Notes: generated by a model from the sequence alone, not told the origin. Counted from the stretch's first letter, positions 9,685-18,431 are shown. The stretch is 64,000 bases of DNA from Clostridium thermarum (GCF_006351925.1 NZ_CP040924.1:2547860-2611859); one strand, 5' to 3'. Translations and numbers: made by a program.

Positions 9685-9721
9685 AAAAGATTTTTCGGAA
9701 GCTAAATCCGAAAAATCTTTT
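9685..9721 (-). terminator. Terminator after the lytic transglycosylase gene
   Basis: A perfect stem AAAAGATTTTTCGGA/TCCGAAAAATCTTTT encloses a short loop, 15 nt after the stop at 9736. Confidence 0.8.
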
Positions 9722-9735
9722 ATTGCTAAAATCTC

Positions 9736-10323
9736 TCACTTTGAGTTTTCAGTTATACAAAGTTCTTTTTTGTATAAGAGTTTATAAATATTATAGTTTG
9801 TTTTAATCCTTTTAATATACTGATCCGTTTCCTTGAAGGGTATGTAATCAAGTTTTTTACCATCCTTGGAATACTTCTCATTTTGGAGCCAACTGTTAAC
9901 ATTTCCTCGTCCGGCGTTATAGGCTGCTAAAATCAGCTCCGTTCTATTTCCAAACTCCTTACGAAGATCGTTGATATACCAACACCCCATCCTAATATTT
10001 GTTTCAGGATCATACAACATCGCCTCGGTATAGTTGTCTATCTTCATCATTGAAGCTATCCATTCTCCGGTACTGCCGGTTATCTGCATCAGACCATTTG
10101 CATTCTTATGGGATTTAGCTTCCACTTTAAAGTTGCTTTCCGCTTTAATAAGTGCTGCTACAAAAAACGGATCTATATTATATTCTTTGGAATATTTATT
10201 TATATAGTTTGTGAAATTAAGTGGATAGATTTTTTCAGCCAACCAATAAAATAAAACTGCAAATAGGGCAATTGTCAATATAACAAATATAGCTACACCA
10301 TTTCTTTTCTTTTTCTTTTTCAT
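9736..10323 (-). CDS. Membrane-anchored lytic transglycosylase (SLT family)
   Basis: Cleaves glycan strands of peptidoglycan with formation of 1,6-anhydro-muramyl ends. Seen: a lysine-rich N-terminus and one membrane segment (about 8-28), then a family 1 SLT domain with catalytic Glu62 (IKAESNF), GLMQI, and AAYNAGRGNV. Length 195 is typical of the small clostridial Slt proteins next to coaE and polA, which is the arrangement here (18 nt after coaE). Confidence 0.93.
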   Translation of the reverse strand: MKKKKKRNGVAIFVILTIALFAVLFYWLAEKIYPLNFTNYINKYSKEYNIDPFFVAALIKAESNFKVEAKSHKNANGLMQITGSTGEWIASMMKIDNYTEAMLYDPETNIRMGCWYINDLRKEFGNRTELILAAYNAGRGNVNSWLQNEKYSKDGKKLDYIPFKETDQYIKRIKTNYNIYKLLYKKELCITENSK

Positions 10324-10341
10324 TCCATACCTCAGCTAAGT

Positions 10342-10953
10342 TTAATTCAAGTATATACTTAACACTTCAATAACCTCTTTCACCTGTTCCTTGAGATAGT
10401 CAAGGTCTTTGCTGTTATCAATGATAAAATTCACATATTTTTTCTTTTCATCAAGGCTCATTTGGGCATTGATTCTATTTAGTGCTTGTTGAGTAGTTAA
10501 ATTATCCCGAATTTTTAGCCTCTCCACTTGTAAATCTTTATCTACCCAAACCAATATGTTCAAATCCATATTTTCATGAATTCCATGCTCTATAAGGGTG
10601 GGAGCATCCAGAACACATACTTTAACGCCTTCTGTTTCCTTGGCTTTAAGCCTTTTAAATATCTCTTCCTTAATTGGAGGTATCATGATATCATCTAGTT
10701 TTTTTCTTTCACCTGGATATTTGAAAATATATTCTCCCAAGGCTTTTCTGTTAAGACTTCCTTCAGCTGTAAAAAAGTGCTCACCAAAGGTATTCTTAAT
10801 AGCTTTAGATATTTCAGGATAAAGCACTAATACTTCACGGGCTATAATGTCTGCGTCGATCACTTCTATGCCCTTTTCGGTAAAAATGGCAGAAACAGTA
10901 CTTTTACCTGAAGCAATTCCTCCAGTTAGGCCAACTTTAAACAACCTAGTCAC
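10342..10953 (-). CDS. coaE: Dephospho-CoA kinase
   Basis: Phosphorylates the 3'-hydroxyl of dephospho-CoA, the last step of CoA synthesis. Seen: P-loop GLTGGIASGKST at residues 9-20, DADIIAREV near 35, the lid region with DNLTTQQALNRINAQ, and the C-terminal VDFIIDNS-like segment (here VNFIIDNS). Length 203 is standard. It sits downstream of polA (62 nt) and upstream of the transglycosylase, a common clostridial order. Confidence 0.96.
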   Translation of the reverse strand: MTRLFKVGLTGGIASGKSTVSAIFTEKGIEVIDADIIAREVLVLYPEISKAIKNTFGEHFFTAEGSLNRKALGEYIFKYPGERKKLDDIMIPPIKEEIFKRLKAKETEGVKVCVLDAPTLIEHGIHENMDLNILVWVDKDLQVERLKIRDNLTTQQALNRINAQMSLDEKKKYVNFIIDNSKDLDYLKEQVKEVIEVLSIYLN

Positions 10954-11015
10954 CCTCTCTTTAAATTTACGCTTTCCAAAATAAATTTATAACTCAATAC
11001 ACAATATTATGCCAC

Positions 11016-13649
11016 TTATTTGGCATCATACCATGTCTTGCCTACGCTTATATCCACTTCCATTGGTACTGATAAATCCATAACCTCTTCCATCTCTCTC
11101 TTTACAAGCTCTCTGATTTCTTCTTCTTCATCCTTATAGACATTAAGTATGAGTTCATCGTGAACCTGCAGTATAAGAGTAGACTTGTAGTTTCCCTCCT
11201 TAAGCTTGTTATATACATTTACCATAGCAAGCTTTATGATATCTGCAGCACTTCCCTGTATAGGAGCATTCATAGCTAATCTTTCCCCAAGTGCTTTCAT
11301 TATCTTGTTTGATGCATTGACTTCGGGAATATATCTTCTCCTATTTAGTACTGTAGTAACATATCCCTTTTTCTGTGCTTCTTCAATTATGGTATCCATG
11401 TACCGTCTTACCCCTGGATATCTTTCAAAATAGGTGTCCATATAGCTTTTTGCCTCAGCTTTGGTAATCTTTAAATCCTTAGCCAAACTAAAATCGCTTA
11501 TTCCATATACTATACCAAAATTTACGGCTTTTGCTCTGCTTCTCATGAGTGGAGTAACTTCTTCCAATGGCACCTTAAAGACCTCAGAAGCGGTTTTAGT
11601 ATGAATATCACTATGTCCCAAAAAGGCATTTATAAGATTTTCATCCCCAGCAATATGGGCCAGCACTCTCAATTCAATTTGAGAATAATCTGCAGACAGT
11701 ATGACGGAATCCTCATCGTTTGCATGGAAGACCTTTCGTATTTCCTTCCCCATTTCATATTTTATTGGTATATTTTGCAGATTAGGCTCTGTACTGGAAA
11801 GTCTTCCTGTGGTTGTTACTGTCTGATTGAAGTTTGAGTGTATCTTGCCGTCTTCATCTAACACATTCTTTAGTCCTTCAATATATGTTGAATATAACTT
11901 TGTAATCTGTCTATAGTATAAGATCTTTTCGATTAAAGGATGTTTATCTGATAGCTGTTCCAGCACTTCTGCATTAGTAGAGTAACCGGTTTTAGTTTTT
12001 TTCACTGCTGGTAAATCTAACTTTTCAAAGAGAATTTTACCCAGCTGCTTTGGTGAATTTATATTAAATTCTTCGTCTGCCAGTTCATAAATCTTCTTTT
12101 GGGTTGTCTCAATCTCAGCTTTGAATTTAACTGACAGTTCTTCCAGCATGTCATAACTAACCTTGAAGCCTTCTGACTCCATATTGGCTAGTACCCTTGA
12201 CAGTGGTAGCTCCACGTCATAATAGAGCTTTTCCATATCAAATTCTTTTAGCTTCTCTGACATCTTCTGGTGCAGCACAGGCAAGTGCATATTCTCTCTT
12301 ACTTCATACTCTATACCTTGTCCTTTAACTTCTACACCAATATAGTCATGAATTATACCTATCAGTGGATATTCTCCTTTTGAAGCATCTATCAAATATG
12401 CCGCCAGCTTTATATCAAAAACTAAGCCCACTACCTCTACACCTAATTTTTGCAGGGCGGTGTAACAATTTTTCATGTCATAGCCAACTTTTTTTAATCC
12501 TGCCTTAGAGAACACATCCACTAAACACTTTATGGCCACTTCTCTATTTTCATCAATCAGCTTACTCAGCTCAACTACGTAGTTATTTTCATCATCCAAA
12601 GTCAGTATAAAGTGCTCCAAATTAAGCTTGGAGTACATTGTCTCGTTCTCTATATAAGGGGTGATATAAAGTATCCCCTTATAGTCTTGAAGCCTTTGTG
12701 TAAGCTGCTTAAAGTCTAAAATATTATCTACTAGCTTGTAATTAACCGCACTTTGTTCTTCTGCTTTTGCTTCAACGTTGACATCCTCAGAAGGAAGTCT
12801 ATCCAACAAGGATTTAAACTGCATCCTGAAGAAGAACTTTCTAATGCCCTCAAGATTATAGCTGTCCTTAGACTTTATTTCATCCAAATTAATTTCAATA
12901 GGAACGTCCGTCATTATGGTAGCAAGTTTTTTGCTGAAGATGGCCATTTCTGTGTTTTCCATCAAGCTCTCTTTGATCTTTTTACCTGATATTTTCTCTA
13001 TATTGGAAAGCACATTTTCAACACTTCCATATTCTTGAATGAGTTTATAGGCAGTCTTTTCACCGATGCCCGGTACTCCAGGTATGTTGTCGGAGGCGTC
13101 CCCCATAAGTCCCTTTACATCAATAAACTGTGTTGGCGTAACGCCAAAGTCTTCTATCATCCTTTTTCTATCGTAAATTTCTTTATCCGTTATACCCTTT
13201 TTGGTTATAATAACCTTGATATTGTCACTGGCTAGCTGCAGGGCATCTCTGTCCCCTGTTAAGATAAATACCTCTATGTCCTGTGACTCAGCATATTTCG
13301 CAAGGGTCCCAATAAGGTCATCCGCTTCAAAGCCGTCTATTTCAAATATGTTTATGCTCATTAGTTTCAGAAGCTCTTTAAGAGGTTCAAACTGCTCATG
13401 TAGCTCCGGCGGCATCTTTTTTCTCCCAGCCTTATAATCTTCATACTCCTTATGTCTGAAGGTGGGAGCCTTTCTGTCAAAAGTTGTTACTATGTAGTCA
13501 GGCTTTATTTCTTCTTTTATTTTTAATAGCATATTGGTAAATCCAAAAATTGCATTTGTATGCAATCCTTCTGCATTTGTCAGCGGCGGTACTCCATAAA
13601 AAGCTCTATTCATCAAGCTGTGTCCATCTAAAATCAGCAATTTTTCCAT
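11016..13649 (-). CDS. polA: DNA polymerase I
   Basis: Fills gaps and removes RNA primers during replication and repair. Seen: N-terminal 5'-3' exonuclease (about 1-290; DGHSLMNRAFYG, GDRDALQLAS, KGLMGDASDNIPG), a middle domain and the C-terminal polymerase with motif A DYSQIELRVLAH, motif B RSRAKAVNFGIVYG and motif C QVHDE. The middle domain lacks the DxE carboxylates of the 3'-5' proofreading site (the expected strand reads ILYITPYIENE), so proofreading is probably lost, as known for many Firmicutes enzymes. Length 877 is standard. It is followed by coaE. Confidence 0.97.
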   Translation of the reverse strand: MEKLLILDGHSLMNRAFYGVPPLTNAEGLHTNAIFGFTNMLLKIKEEIKPDYIVTTFDRKAPTFRHKEYEDYKAGRKKMPPELHEQFEPLKELLKLMSINIFEIDGFEADDLIGTLAKYAESQDIEVFILTGDRDALQLASDNIKVIITKKGITDKEIYDRKRMIEDFGVTPTQFIDVKGLMGDASDNIPGVPGIGEKTAYKLIQEYGSVENVLSNIEKISGKKIKESLMENTEMAIFSKKLATIMTDVPIEINLDEIKSKDSYNLEGIRKFFFRMQFKSLLDRLPSEDVNVEAKAEEQSAVNYKLVDNILDFKQLTQRLQDYKGILYITPYIENETMYSKLNLEHFILTLDDENNYVVELSKLIDENREVAIKCLVDVFSKAGLKKVGYDMKNCYTALQKLGVEVVGLVFDIKLAAYLIDASKGEYPLIGIIHDYIGVEVKGQGIEYEVRENMHLPVLHQKMSEKLKEFDMEKLYYDVELPLSRVLANMESEGFKVSYDMLEELSVKFKAEIETTQKKIYELADEEFNINSPKQLGKILFEKLDLPAVKKTKTGYSTNAEVLEQLSDKHPLIEKILYYRQITKLYSTYIEGLKNVLDEDGKIHSNFNQTVTTTGRLSSTEPNLQNIPIKYEMGKEIRKVFHANDEDSVILSADYSQIELRVLAHIAGDENLINAFLGHSDIHTKTASEVFKVPLEEVTPLMRSRAKAVNFGIVYGISDFSLAKDLKITKAEAKSYMDTYFERYPGVRRYMDTIIEEAQKKGYVTTVLNRRRYIPEVNASNKIMKALGERLAMNAPIQGSAADIIKLAMVNVYNKLKEGNYKSTLILQVHDELILNVYKDEEEEIRELVKREMEEVMDLSVPMEVDISVGKTWYDAK

Positions 13650-13719
13650 TTTAATTCCTCCGTATATTATTTCATTGTGGAAGTATATCTTATATTCTAC
13701 CCATATTTGGCTTTTTAGT

Positions 13720-14337
13720 CTACCTTATAGAAGCATCAAACTCTGACAGAATTTTTTTTATGGTATCAGATACCTCATTTTCTGAAACAATGGCAAGTTG
13801 ACCGGCAAAATTGTTGTCAAAAATACTGAATGCAAAAGACTGCTTTAGTTCTTCTGTATCATCATGTTTGTTCTGGAACCTATTTATCAGTTCCGCAGCA
13901 CTTTCACCAGACTTATCTATACAGTAATACATGTTATCCTGTGATATTAGAGACATTAACTTTTCGAGATTATCCCACACTACCACAAAACCTAAAGCAT
14001 AGTCTCTTTGCTTCTCGCTTACTTTTACCTTCATCTTTAAGCCTAAAATAGTAGCCTCATCGGACTTTTTATAGGTAATCTTTTTATAGCTGATATCAGA
14101 CTCCTCCAGTAAAGCAATTAGTTCGTCACCTATACTTTGATAATCCACGTCAGCCTTTTTATAAAACATTTTAGTATTCATAACTATGAGACATAAATTA
14201 TCCCCAATAAACTCCATCAGCAGCCTTTTTTTTAAGATTTCTGCTTCTTTTAACCTACTGTAGTCAATATAGTAGTTATATTTACCTTCTTTAATTTCAC
14301 TTCTCAGCTTTAAAATACTTTTCTTGAAAAATTTCAT
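13720..14337 (-). CDS. Hypothetical protein, 205 residues
   Basis: Not recognised. A soluble, charged alpha/beta protein with no signal peptide, no Cys cluster and no nucleotide-binding loop. It opens with a basic segment (MKFFKKSILKLRSEI) and has alternating hydrophobic strands (LCLIVMNTKMF, LGFVVVWDNL). Composition matches neighbouring genes, so it is likely real; it has its own spacing from polA (70 nt) and follows a strong terminator, so it is probably monocistronic or leads into polA. Confidence 0.7.
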   Translation of the reverse strand: MKFFKKSILKLRSEIKEGKYNYYIDYSRLKEAEILKKRLLMEFIGDNLCLIVMNTKMFYKKADVDYQSIGDELIALLEESDISYKKITYKKSDEATILGLKMKVKVSEKQRDYALGFVVVWDNLEKLMSLISQDNMYYCIDKSGESAAELINRFQNKHDDTEELKQSFAFSIFDNNFAGQLAIVSENEVSDTIKKILSEFDASIR

Positions 14338-14402
14338 CTTTTTTCACCTTTTATTTTTTATTTTCTTCTTTATACCAATATTATAATATATTCAAATAAA
14401 AA

Positions 14403-14439
14403 AAGTCATGAAATTGTAAAATTACTGTTTTCATGACTT
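14403..14439 (-). terminator. Terminator hairpin with T run on the minus strand
   Basis: AAGTCATGAAA pairs with TTTCATGACTT around a loop, followed on the minus strand by eight T. It is the second terminator after the GGGtGRT gene and follows a 14-codon frame. Confidence 0.75.
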
Positions 14440-14446
14440 AACTAAA

Positions 14447-14491
14447 TTAGTTTTCACCGACATCAGCTGCCACCTTTTTAACAACAGACAT
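14447..14491 (-). CDS. Possible 14-residue peptide between two terminators
   Basis: On the minus strand ATG at 14491 opens a frame MSVVKKVAADVGEN and stops at 14447. A GGA five bases before the ATG is a weak ribosome binding site. It lies between the GGGtGRT terminator (14503-14550) and a second terminator (14403-14439). No promoter of its own is seen. It could be a real small peptide or chance; too short to judge from composition. Confidence 0.25.
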   Translation of the reverse strand: MSVVKKVAADVGEN

Positions 14492-14502
14492 TAATTCCAA
14501 AA

Positions 14503-14550
14503 TTAAAAAAAGATACACGTTCTATCAGCATTGGCTGACAAAACGTGTAT
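14503..14550 (-). terminator. Terminator of the GGGtGRT operon
   Basis: ATACACGTT pairs with AACGTGTAT, with an inner CAGC/GCTG stem, followed on the minus strand by seven T. Twenty nt after the stop at 14570. Confidence 0.85.
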
Positions 14551-14569
14551 CCTGCTAGAGATTACAATA

Positions 14570-15571
14570 TTACTTATTTAAAGCTTCTTCTATAGCAACA
14601 GCTACAGCAACAGTTGCACCAACCATTGGGTTGTTACCCATACCGATAAGACCCATCATTTCAACGTGAGCTGGAACGGATGAGGATCCTGCGAACTGAG
14701 CATCTGAGTGCATTCTTCCCATTGTATCTGTCATACCGTAGGAAGCTGGACCTGCAGCCATGTTATCTGGGTGAAGGGTTCTTCCAGTACCACCACCAGA
14801 TGCAACTGAGAAGTATTTCTTTCCTAGTTCATTACATTCTTTCTTGTATGTTCCTGCAACTGGATGCTGGAATCTTGTTGGGTTAGTGGAGTTTCCAGTG
14901 ATAGAAACGTCAACACCTTCCTTGTGCATTATAGCAACACCTTCTCTAACGTCGTCAGCACCATAGCATCTTACTTTAGCTCTTTCTCCGTTGGAGTAAG
15001 CTGTTTCCTTAACAATTTCAAGCTTTCCAGTGTAGTAGTCAAACTTAGTCTGAACATATGTAAAACCGTTAATTCTTGATATTATCATAGCAGCGTCTTT
15101 TCCAAGACCGTTAAGTATAACTCTTAGTGGTTCTTTTCTAACTCTGTTTGCTGACTTAGCTATACCTATAGCACCTTCAGCAGCAGCGAAGGATTCATGT
15201 CCGGCAAGGAAAGCAAAGCACTTAGTTTCTTCTCTTAAAAGCATTGCAGCTAAGTTTCCATGACCAAGACCAACTTTTCTGTCATCTGCAACAGATCCTG
15301 GGATACAGAAAGACTGTAATCCTTCTCCAATTGCTTCAGCAGCATCTGCAGCTTTTTTGCATCCCTTCTTTATTGCTATAGCAGCACCTACTATGTAAGC
15401 CCAGCATGCATTTTCAAAAGCGATTGGCTGAATTCCCTTAACCATATTATAAACATCTATACCTGCTTCATCACATACAGCCTTAGCGTCTTCAATAGAA
15501 TTTATACCGTATTTCTGTAATGCTGCGTTAATTTGATTAATTCTTCTATCATAACTTTCAAATAATGGCAT
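14570..15571 (-). CDS. GGGtGRT protein
   Basis: Member of the family named for its GGGTGRT motif, seen at residues 259-265 (VASGGGTGRTLHPDN). It has 333 residues, is soluble, glycine- and alanine-rich, with conserved GLGHGNLAAMLL and FLAGHESFAAAEGAIG stretches and several Cys. Family members are nearly always paired with a NifU-like Fe-S scaffold, as here (15591-16283, gap 19 nt), so a role in Fe-S chemistry or an anaerobic enzyme system is inferred. Its biochemical function is not established to my knowledge. Confidence 0.9.
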   Translation of the reverse strand: MPLFESYDRRINQINAALQKYGINSIEDAKAVCDEAGIDVYNMVKGIQPIAFENACWAYIVGAAIAIKKGCKKAADAAEAIGEGLQSFCIPGSVADDRKVGLGHGNLAAMLLREETKCFAFLAGHESFAAAEGAIGIAKSANRVRKEPLRVILNGLGKDAAMIISRINGFTYVQTKFDYYTGKLEIVKETAYSNGERAKVRCYGADDVREGVAIMHKEGVDVSITGNSTNPTRFQHPVAGTYKKECNELGKKYFSVASGGGTGRTLHPDNMAAGPASYGMTDTMGRMHSDAQFAGSSSVPAHVEMMGLIGMGNNPMVGATVAVAVAIEEALNK

Positions 15572-15590
15572 CTAACTCATCCTCCCTCTC

Positions 15591-16283
15591 TTATTCATGT
15601 CTTGGGTCGATGTATTTAGCAGCTTCTGCAAATCTACCGTAAGTACCCTTTGCAGCCTTTATTGCTTCATTAGCATCAACACCTTTTTTGATAGCATCCA
15701 TCATCTTACCAAGAGATACGAACTCATATCCTATAACTTGATCATCTGCATCAAGAGCTAATCTTGTTACATAGCCTTCTGCCATTTCAAGGTATCTTGT
15801 ACCCTTTGCCTTAGTACCATACATAGTACCAACCTGGCTTCTTAGACCCTTTCCAAGATCTTCAAGACCTGCTCCTATTGGTAGTCCACCCTCTGAGAAA
15901 GCACTTTGAGATCTTCCGTATACTATCTGAAGGAATAGTTCTCTCATAGCTGTGTTTATAGCATCACAAACTAAGTCTGTATTTAATGCCTCTAGTAATG
16001 TCTTTCCTGGTAATATTTCTGATGCCATAGCTGCTGAGTGAGTCATTCCTGAACATCCGATTGTTTCAACTAGAGCTTCTTCTATTATTCCGTCTTTTAC
16101 ATTCAATGTAAGTTTACATGCACCTTGTTGTGGAGCACACCAGCCCACCCCGTGTGTTAAACCTGATATATCTTTGATTTCTTTAGCTTGTACCCATTTT
16201 CCCTCTTGAGGAATTGGTGCTGGTCCATGATTTGGTCCCTTAGCTACGCATACCATGTTCGTAACTTCATGTGAATAAATCAT
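15591..16283 (-). CDS. NifU-like iron-sulfur scaffold partner of GGGtGRT
   Basis: A 230-residue protein with an IscU/NifU N-terminal-type fold: the scaffold cysteines appear as Cys49 (GWCAPQ), Cys56 (GACKLTL) and Cys77 (IGCSGMTHS), with the following MASEILPGKTLLEAL helix. The C-terminal part (about 140-230) is an extension not present in plain IscU. First gene of a two-gene operon with the GGGtGRT gene. Inferred to assemble or carry a cluster for that partner. Confidence 0.88.
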   Translation of the reverse strand: MIYSHEVTNMVCVAKGPNHGPAPIPQEGKWVQAKEIKDISGLTHGVGWCAPQQGACKLTLNVKDGIIEEALVETIGCSGMTHSAAMASEILPGKTLLEALNTDLVCDAINTAMRELFLQIVYGRSQSAFSEGGLPIGAGLEDLGKGLRSQVGTMYGTKAKGTRYLEMAEGYVTRLALDADDQVIGYEFVSLGKMMDAIKKGVDANEAIKAAKGTYGRFAEAAKYIDPRHE

Positions 16284-16337
16284 AATGTAATCTCCCTTCT
16301 TTAATTATATCCTCTAACTCTCAGTACGGCTTGTACA

Positions 16338-16421
16338 CCACTGGGACATTTTTGGCACCAGTGGGTCAATTCTTTAACAACCGACCAAATATATTTTAGC
16401 AAATATAAATCAAAGTAACAA
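16338..16421 (-). promoter_or_regulatory. Promoter and hairpin leader of the NifU-like/GGGtGRT operon
   Basis: TTGTTA (16416-16421) and TAAAAT (16393-16398) with 17-nt spacing. Downstream in the leader is a perfect 7-bp inverted repeat CCACTGG/CCAGTGG at 16338-16364 with a 13-nt loop, and GGTC/GACC can pair just 5' of it. There is no T run, so it is not a plain terminator. An operator or a structured leader is possible. Confidence 0.55.
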
Positions 16422-16464
16422 TAGATTTATGACAAAAAGCGATATTTTGCTAATTAATAGTCAC

Positions 16465-17085
16465 TCAGTACTCATTGAAAAAGTTCCAAGAGGCGATAAT
16501 AGTTCCTTCCCCAATATCCTCTTCTGCTATGCTTTCATTACACTCTGGACTTAAATCTAAACTTTCAACCTGTTGTTCAAAGATGCTAGGCCCCTCTACT
16601 CTCACTTCATCATCAAATTTTTCTTCACTCTTTGTAACGGCTTGAGTGGTATTGATATTATTATCAGGGAATATTATACCTTTAAATATTTCATCTATTG
16701 GATACTGCCTCTTACAGCAGAAATCATATAAGTGCTTTAATAATTCTTTATCTTTAACATCTTTAAGTTCATTGTTTATACTCAGTAACATTTTCTTATT
16801 TGCCTTGAAATTATGTTTAAACCAGTTCACTATCATTATCTCTATAGTATTTCTGGAGACTATTATCTTTCCGTATTCCTCAAACTTTTTCAGATAAGCT
16901 TCTATTTGATCACAACTAAGTCCTGTTTCCAGTTCAGCCAGTCTTCTATTGAACCTATATATGCCACATTGATTAGTCATTGAATTTGTAATGAGGTAAA
17001 TATAGAAATACCTCTCCTCTGCTGTAAGTCCAAGAACAAAATCATTTTGCCAAAATTTCATATGTATATTTTTAAATACTGACAT
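16465..17085 (-). CDS. DnaD-like replication protein (N-terminal domain)
   Basis: A 206-residue protein whose first 110 residues fit the DnaD/phage replisome-organiser winged helix: KFWQNDFVLGLTAEERYFYIYLITNS is split here as FWQNDFVLGLTAEERYF then IYLITNSMTNQCGIY, followed by LSCDQIEAYLKKFEEYGKI. The C-terminal third is acidic and lacks the DDBH2 tail motif of true DnaD. It could be a chromosomal DnaD relative or a relic of a mobile element; it lies close to tRNA-Leu(CAA). A good ribosome binding site AGGAGG precedes the ATG. Confidence 0.75.
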   Translation of the reverse strand: MSVFKNIHMKFWQNDFVLGLTAEERYFYIYLITNSMTNQCGIYRFNRRLAELETGLSCDQIEAYLKKFEEYGKIIVSRNTIEIMIVNWFKHNFKANKKMLLSINNELKDVKDKELLKHLYDFCCKRQYPIDEIFKGIIFPDNNINTTQAVTKSEEKFDDEVRVEGPSIFEQQVESLDLSPECNESIAEEDIGEGTIIASWNFFNEY

Positions 17086-17200
17086 CTTTATATCCTCCTT
17101 GCATTACCTTTTTACCTATTAAATATACAAATGTAGATGTATTTGCCCTCTATGTGAAAATTATTTTACAAATTTATTTTTAATACCTTGAGAAAATGTA

Positions 17201-17229
17201 TTGACAACAATAACTGTCCATGGTATCAT
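17201..17229 (+). promoter_or_regulatory. Promoter of tRNA-Leu(CAA)
   Basis: TTGACA (17201-17206), 17-nt spacer, TATCAT (17224-17229); the tRNA begins 13 nt downstream. Confidence 0.85.
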
Positions 17230-17242
17230 TACAATTGTTCCT

Positions 17243-17326
17243 GCCGAAGTGGTGGAACTGGCAGACGCGCTGGACTCAAAATCCAGTGGTAGCAATACCG
17301 TGCGGGTTCGATTCCCGCCTTCGGCA
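17243..17326 (+). tRNA. tRNA-Leu (anticodon CAA)
   Basis: An 84-nt type II tRNA. Acceptor GCCGAAG/CTTCGGC with discriminator A, anticodon stem CTGGA/TCCAG and loop CTCAAAA giving CAA, variable arm TGGTAGCAATACCG-like, T loop GGTTCGATTCC. CCA is not encoded, unlike the tRNA-Leu(GAG) in this window. Confidence 0.95.
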
Positions 17327-17330
17327 CTTT

Positions 17331-17363
17331 AAAAACTCCCAGGCAATTGCTTGGGAGTTTTTC
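17331..17363 (+). terminator. Terminator of tRNA-Leu(CAA)
   Basis: AAAACTCCCA pairs with TGGGAGTTTT around GGCAATTGCT, followed by T-rich sequence, 5 nt after the tRNA. Confidence 0.9.
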
Positions 17364-17454
17364 TTTACTCAAACTTTTTATTATTTAATTATACGTAGTC
17401 AATGAACATAGAGGTAAGATTATACCTAATACAAACAATTCTATATAATTCTCC

Positions 17455-17628
17455 CTAAAATATCATTTTCTTTCCTCTTTTCTCTATGTTAATCTTTTCT
17501 CTCATTAAGGTATTGGCTATCATTTTACGGTTTCCTTTCTTTACAATACTTGAATATTCTTCAATTCTTTCAAAGTCATTAAGGCCTATTTCATTGGCTG
17601 TTTCTCTTGAAATACAGGTTCCTTCTTC
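17455..17628 (-). pseudogene. Frame-shifted 57-codon extension overlapping the 17586 gene
   Basis: A stop-to-stop frame of 57 codons ending at 17455 has protein-like composition (contains ISRETANEIGLNDFERI and KKGNRKMIANTLMRE) but no ATG, GTG or TTG before codon 36. It overlaps the last 43 nt of the preceding gene in another frame. The simplest reading is that the upstream gene once continued here and a frameshift near its AAG-AAG run cut it short. A separate gene with an unusual start is less likely. Confidence 0.4.
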
Positions 17629-17987
17629 TCACCTTCATTATTACTAATAAGTACCCTTAAATTACCTGACCCTCGTATTTTTATAACTTCTAAGGACTGA
17701 AATATATTTTCCCTTATCTTCATTAGTTCAATCCTATAATAGAAGTTTGGAATGCCATACAACTCTATAAATTTCCCCATATTATAAATATTAAACTTAC
17801 TGCCAAGCAAAGCTGTATCCGCAATCAAAAATGCTCCATTTTTTATAGCCAAAGAGATTATGGCCAGCAGAGTGGCATTTCTGTATTTATTCACTAGCTG
17901 TCTTCTCATTTTTAGATCAAATATTAGTCTATTGATGGCATCATAGTATTTCTTCCTTGGCGCACTTAAATCAATGGTAATAATCAT
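17586..17987 (-). CDS. Hypothetical small protein, tandem paralogue A
   Basis: Not recognised. A 133-residue protein from the ATG at 17987, chosen because AGAGG lies six bases upstream; a longer GTG start at 18026 lacks one. It starts MIITIDLSAPRKK and shares a clear pattern with the next gene: MII-x-(I/L)DLS, RK, IF-x-LKM, K(F/Y)-(I/V)ELY-x-IP, and a terminal LI segment. Mixed alpha/beta, no membrane segment or Cys. The C-terminal tail may be a frameshift product (see the 17455-17628 entry). The opening strand recalls STAS-like folds but I would not assign one. Confidence 0.6.
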   Translation of the reverse strand: MIITIDLSAPRKKYYDAINRLIFDLKMRRQLVNKYRNATLLAIISLAIKNGAFLIADTALLGSKFNIYNMGKFIELYGIPNFYYRIELMKIRENIFQSLEVIKIRGSGNLRVLISNNEGEKKEPVFQEKQPMK

Positions 17988-18083
17988 GCCAAACCTCTGA
18001 AAATGCTCTCTACATATTATATTCACTTTTTTTCACATAATACCAATATTCTAGACTTATAAATATGCATTATTAAATTAACT

Positions 18084-18431
18084 TTATTTCTTTTTTCTTA
18101 TGAGTAACTTCTTACTGTTTCTTGTGACCTCTGAAACAGATTGAATAAAACTATCTTTTGCCTTGAGTACTTCATATACAGAATATAAAACAGGTATACT
18201 GTACAATTCTACATATTTACAGGCCTTTTCAAAATTCACTGCTCTTTGTCCAAATTCTGTGTTTGTATTAGCTGCTATTTGTCCACTAAAAATCAGGCAC
18301 ATCAATGCCTTTTGCCCCTGTTCTTTGTAGCTTCTGAAATCCTTATTACTCATCTTTAAGCTAAAGATTAAATCGTCAATCCTATGCTGGGTTACCTTTC
18401 TTATATTGCTTAAATCTAGTATAATTATCAT
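18084..18431 (-). CDS. Hypothetical small protein, tandem paralogue B
   Basis: Not recognised. A 115-residue protein from the ATG at 18431 (GAGG six bases upstream; a TTG at 18443 is the longer alternative). It begins MIIILDLSNIRK and aligns along its length with the neighbouring 133-residue protein, so the two arose by tandem duplication and then diverged. The basic C-terminus ends in LLIRKKK. The two genes are 96 nt apart, same strand, and both lie beside tRNA-Leu(CAA). Confidence 0.6.
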   Translation of the reverse strand: MIIILDLSNIRKVTQHRIDDLIFSLKMSNKDFRSYKEQGQKALMCLIFSGQIAANTNTEFGQRAVNFEKACKYVELYSIPVLYSVYEVLKAKDSFIQSVSEVTRNSKKLLIRKKK

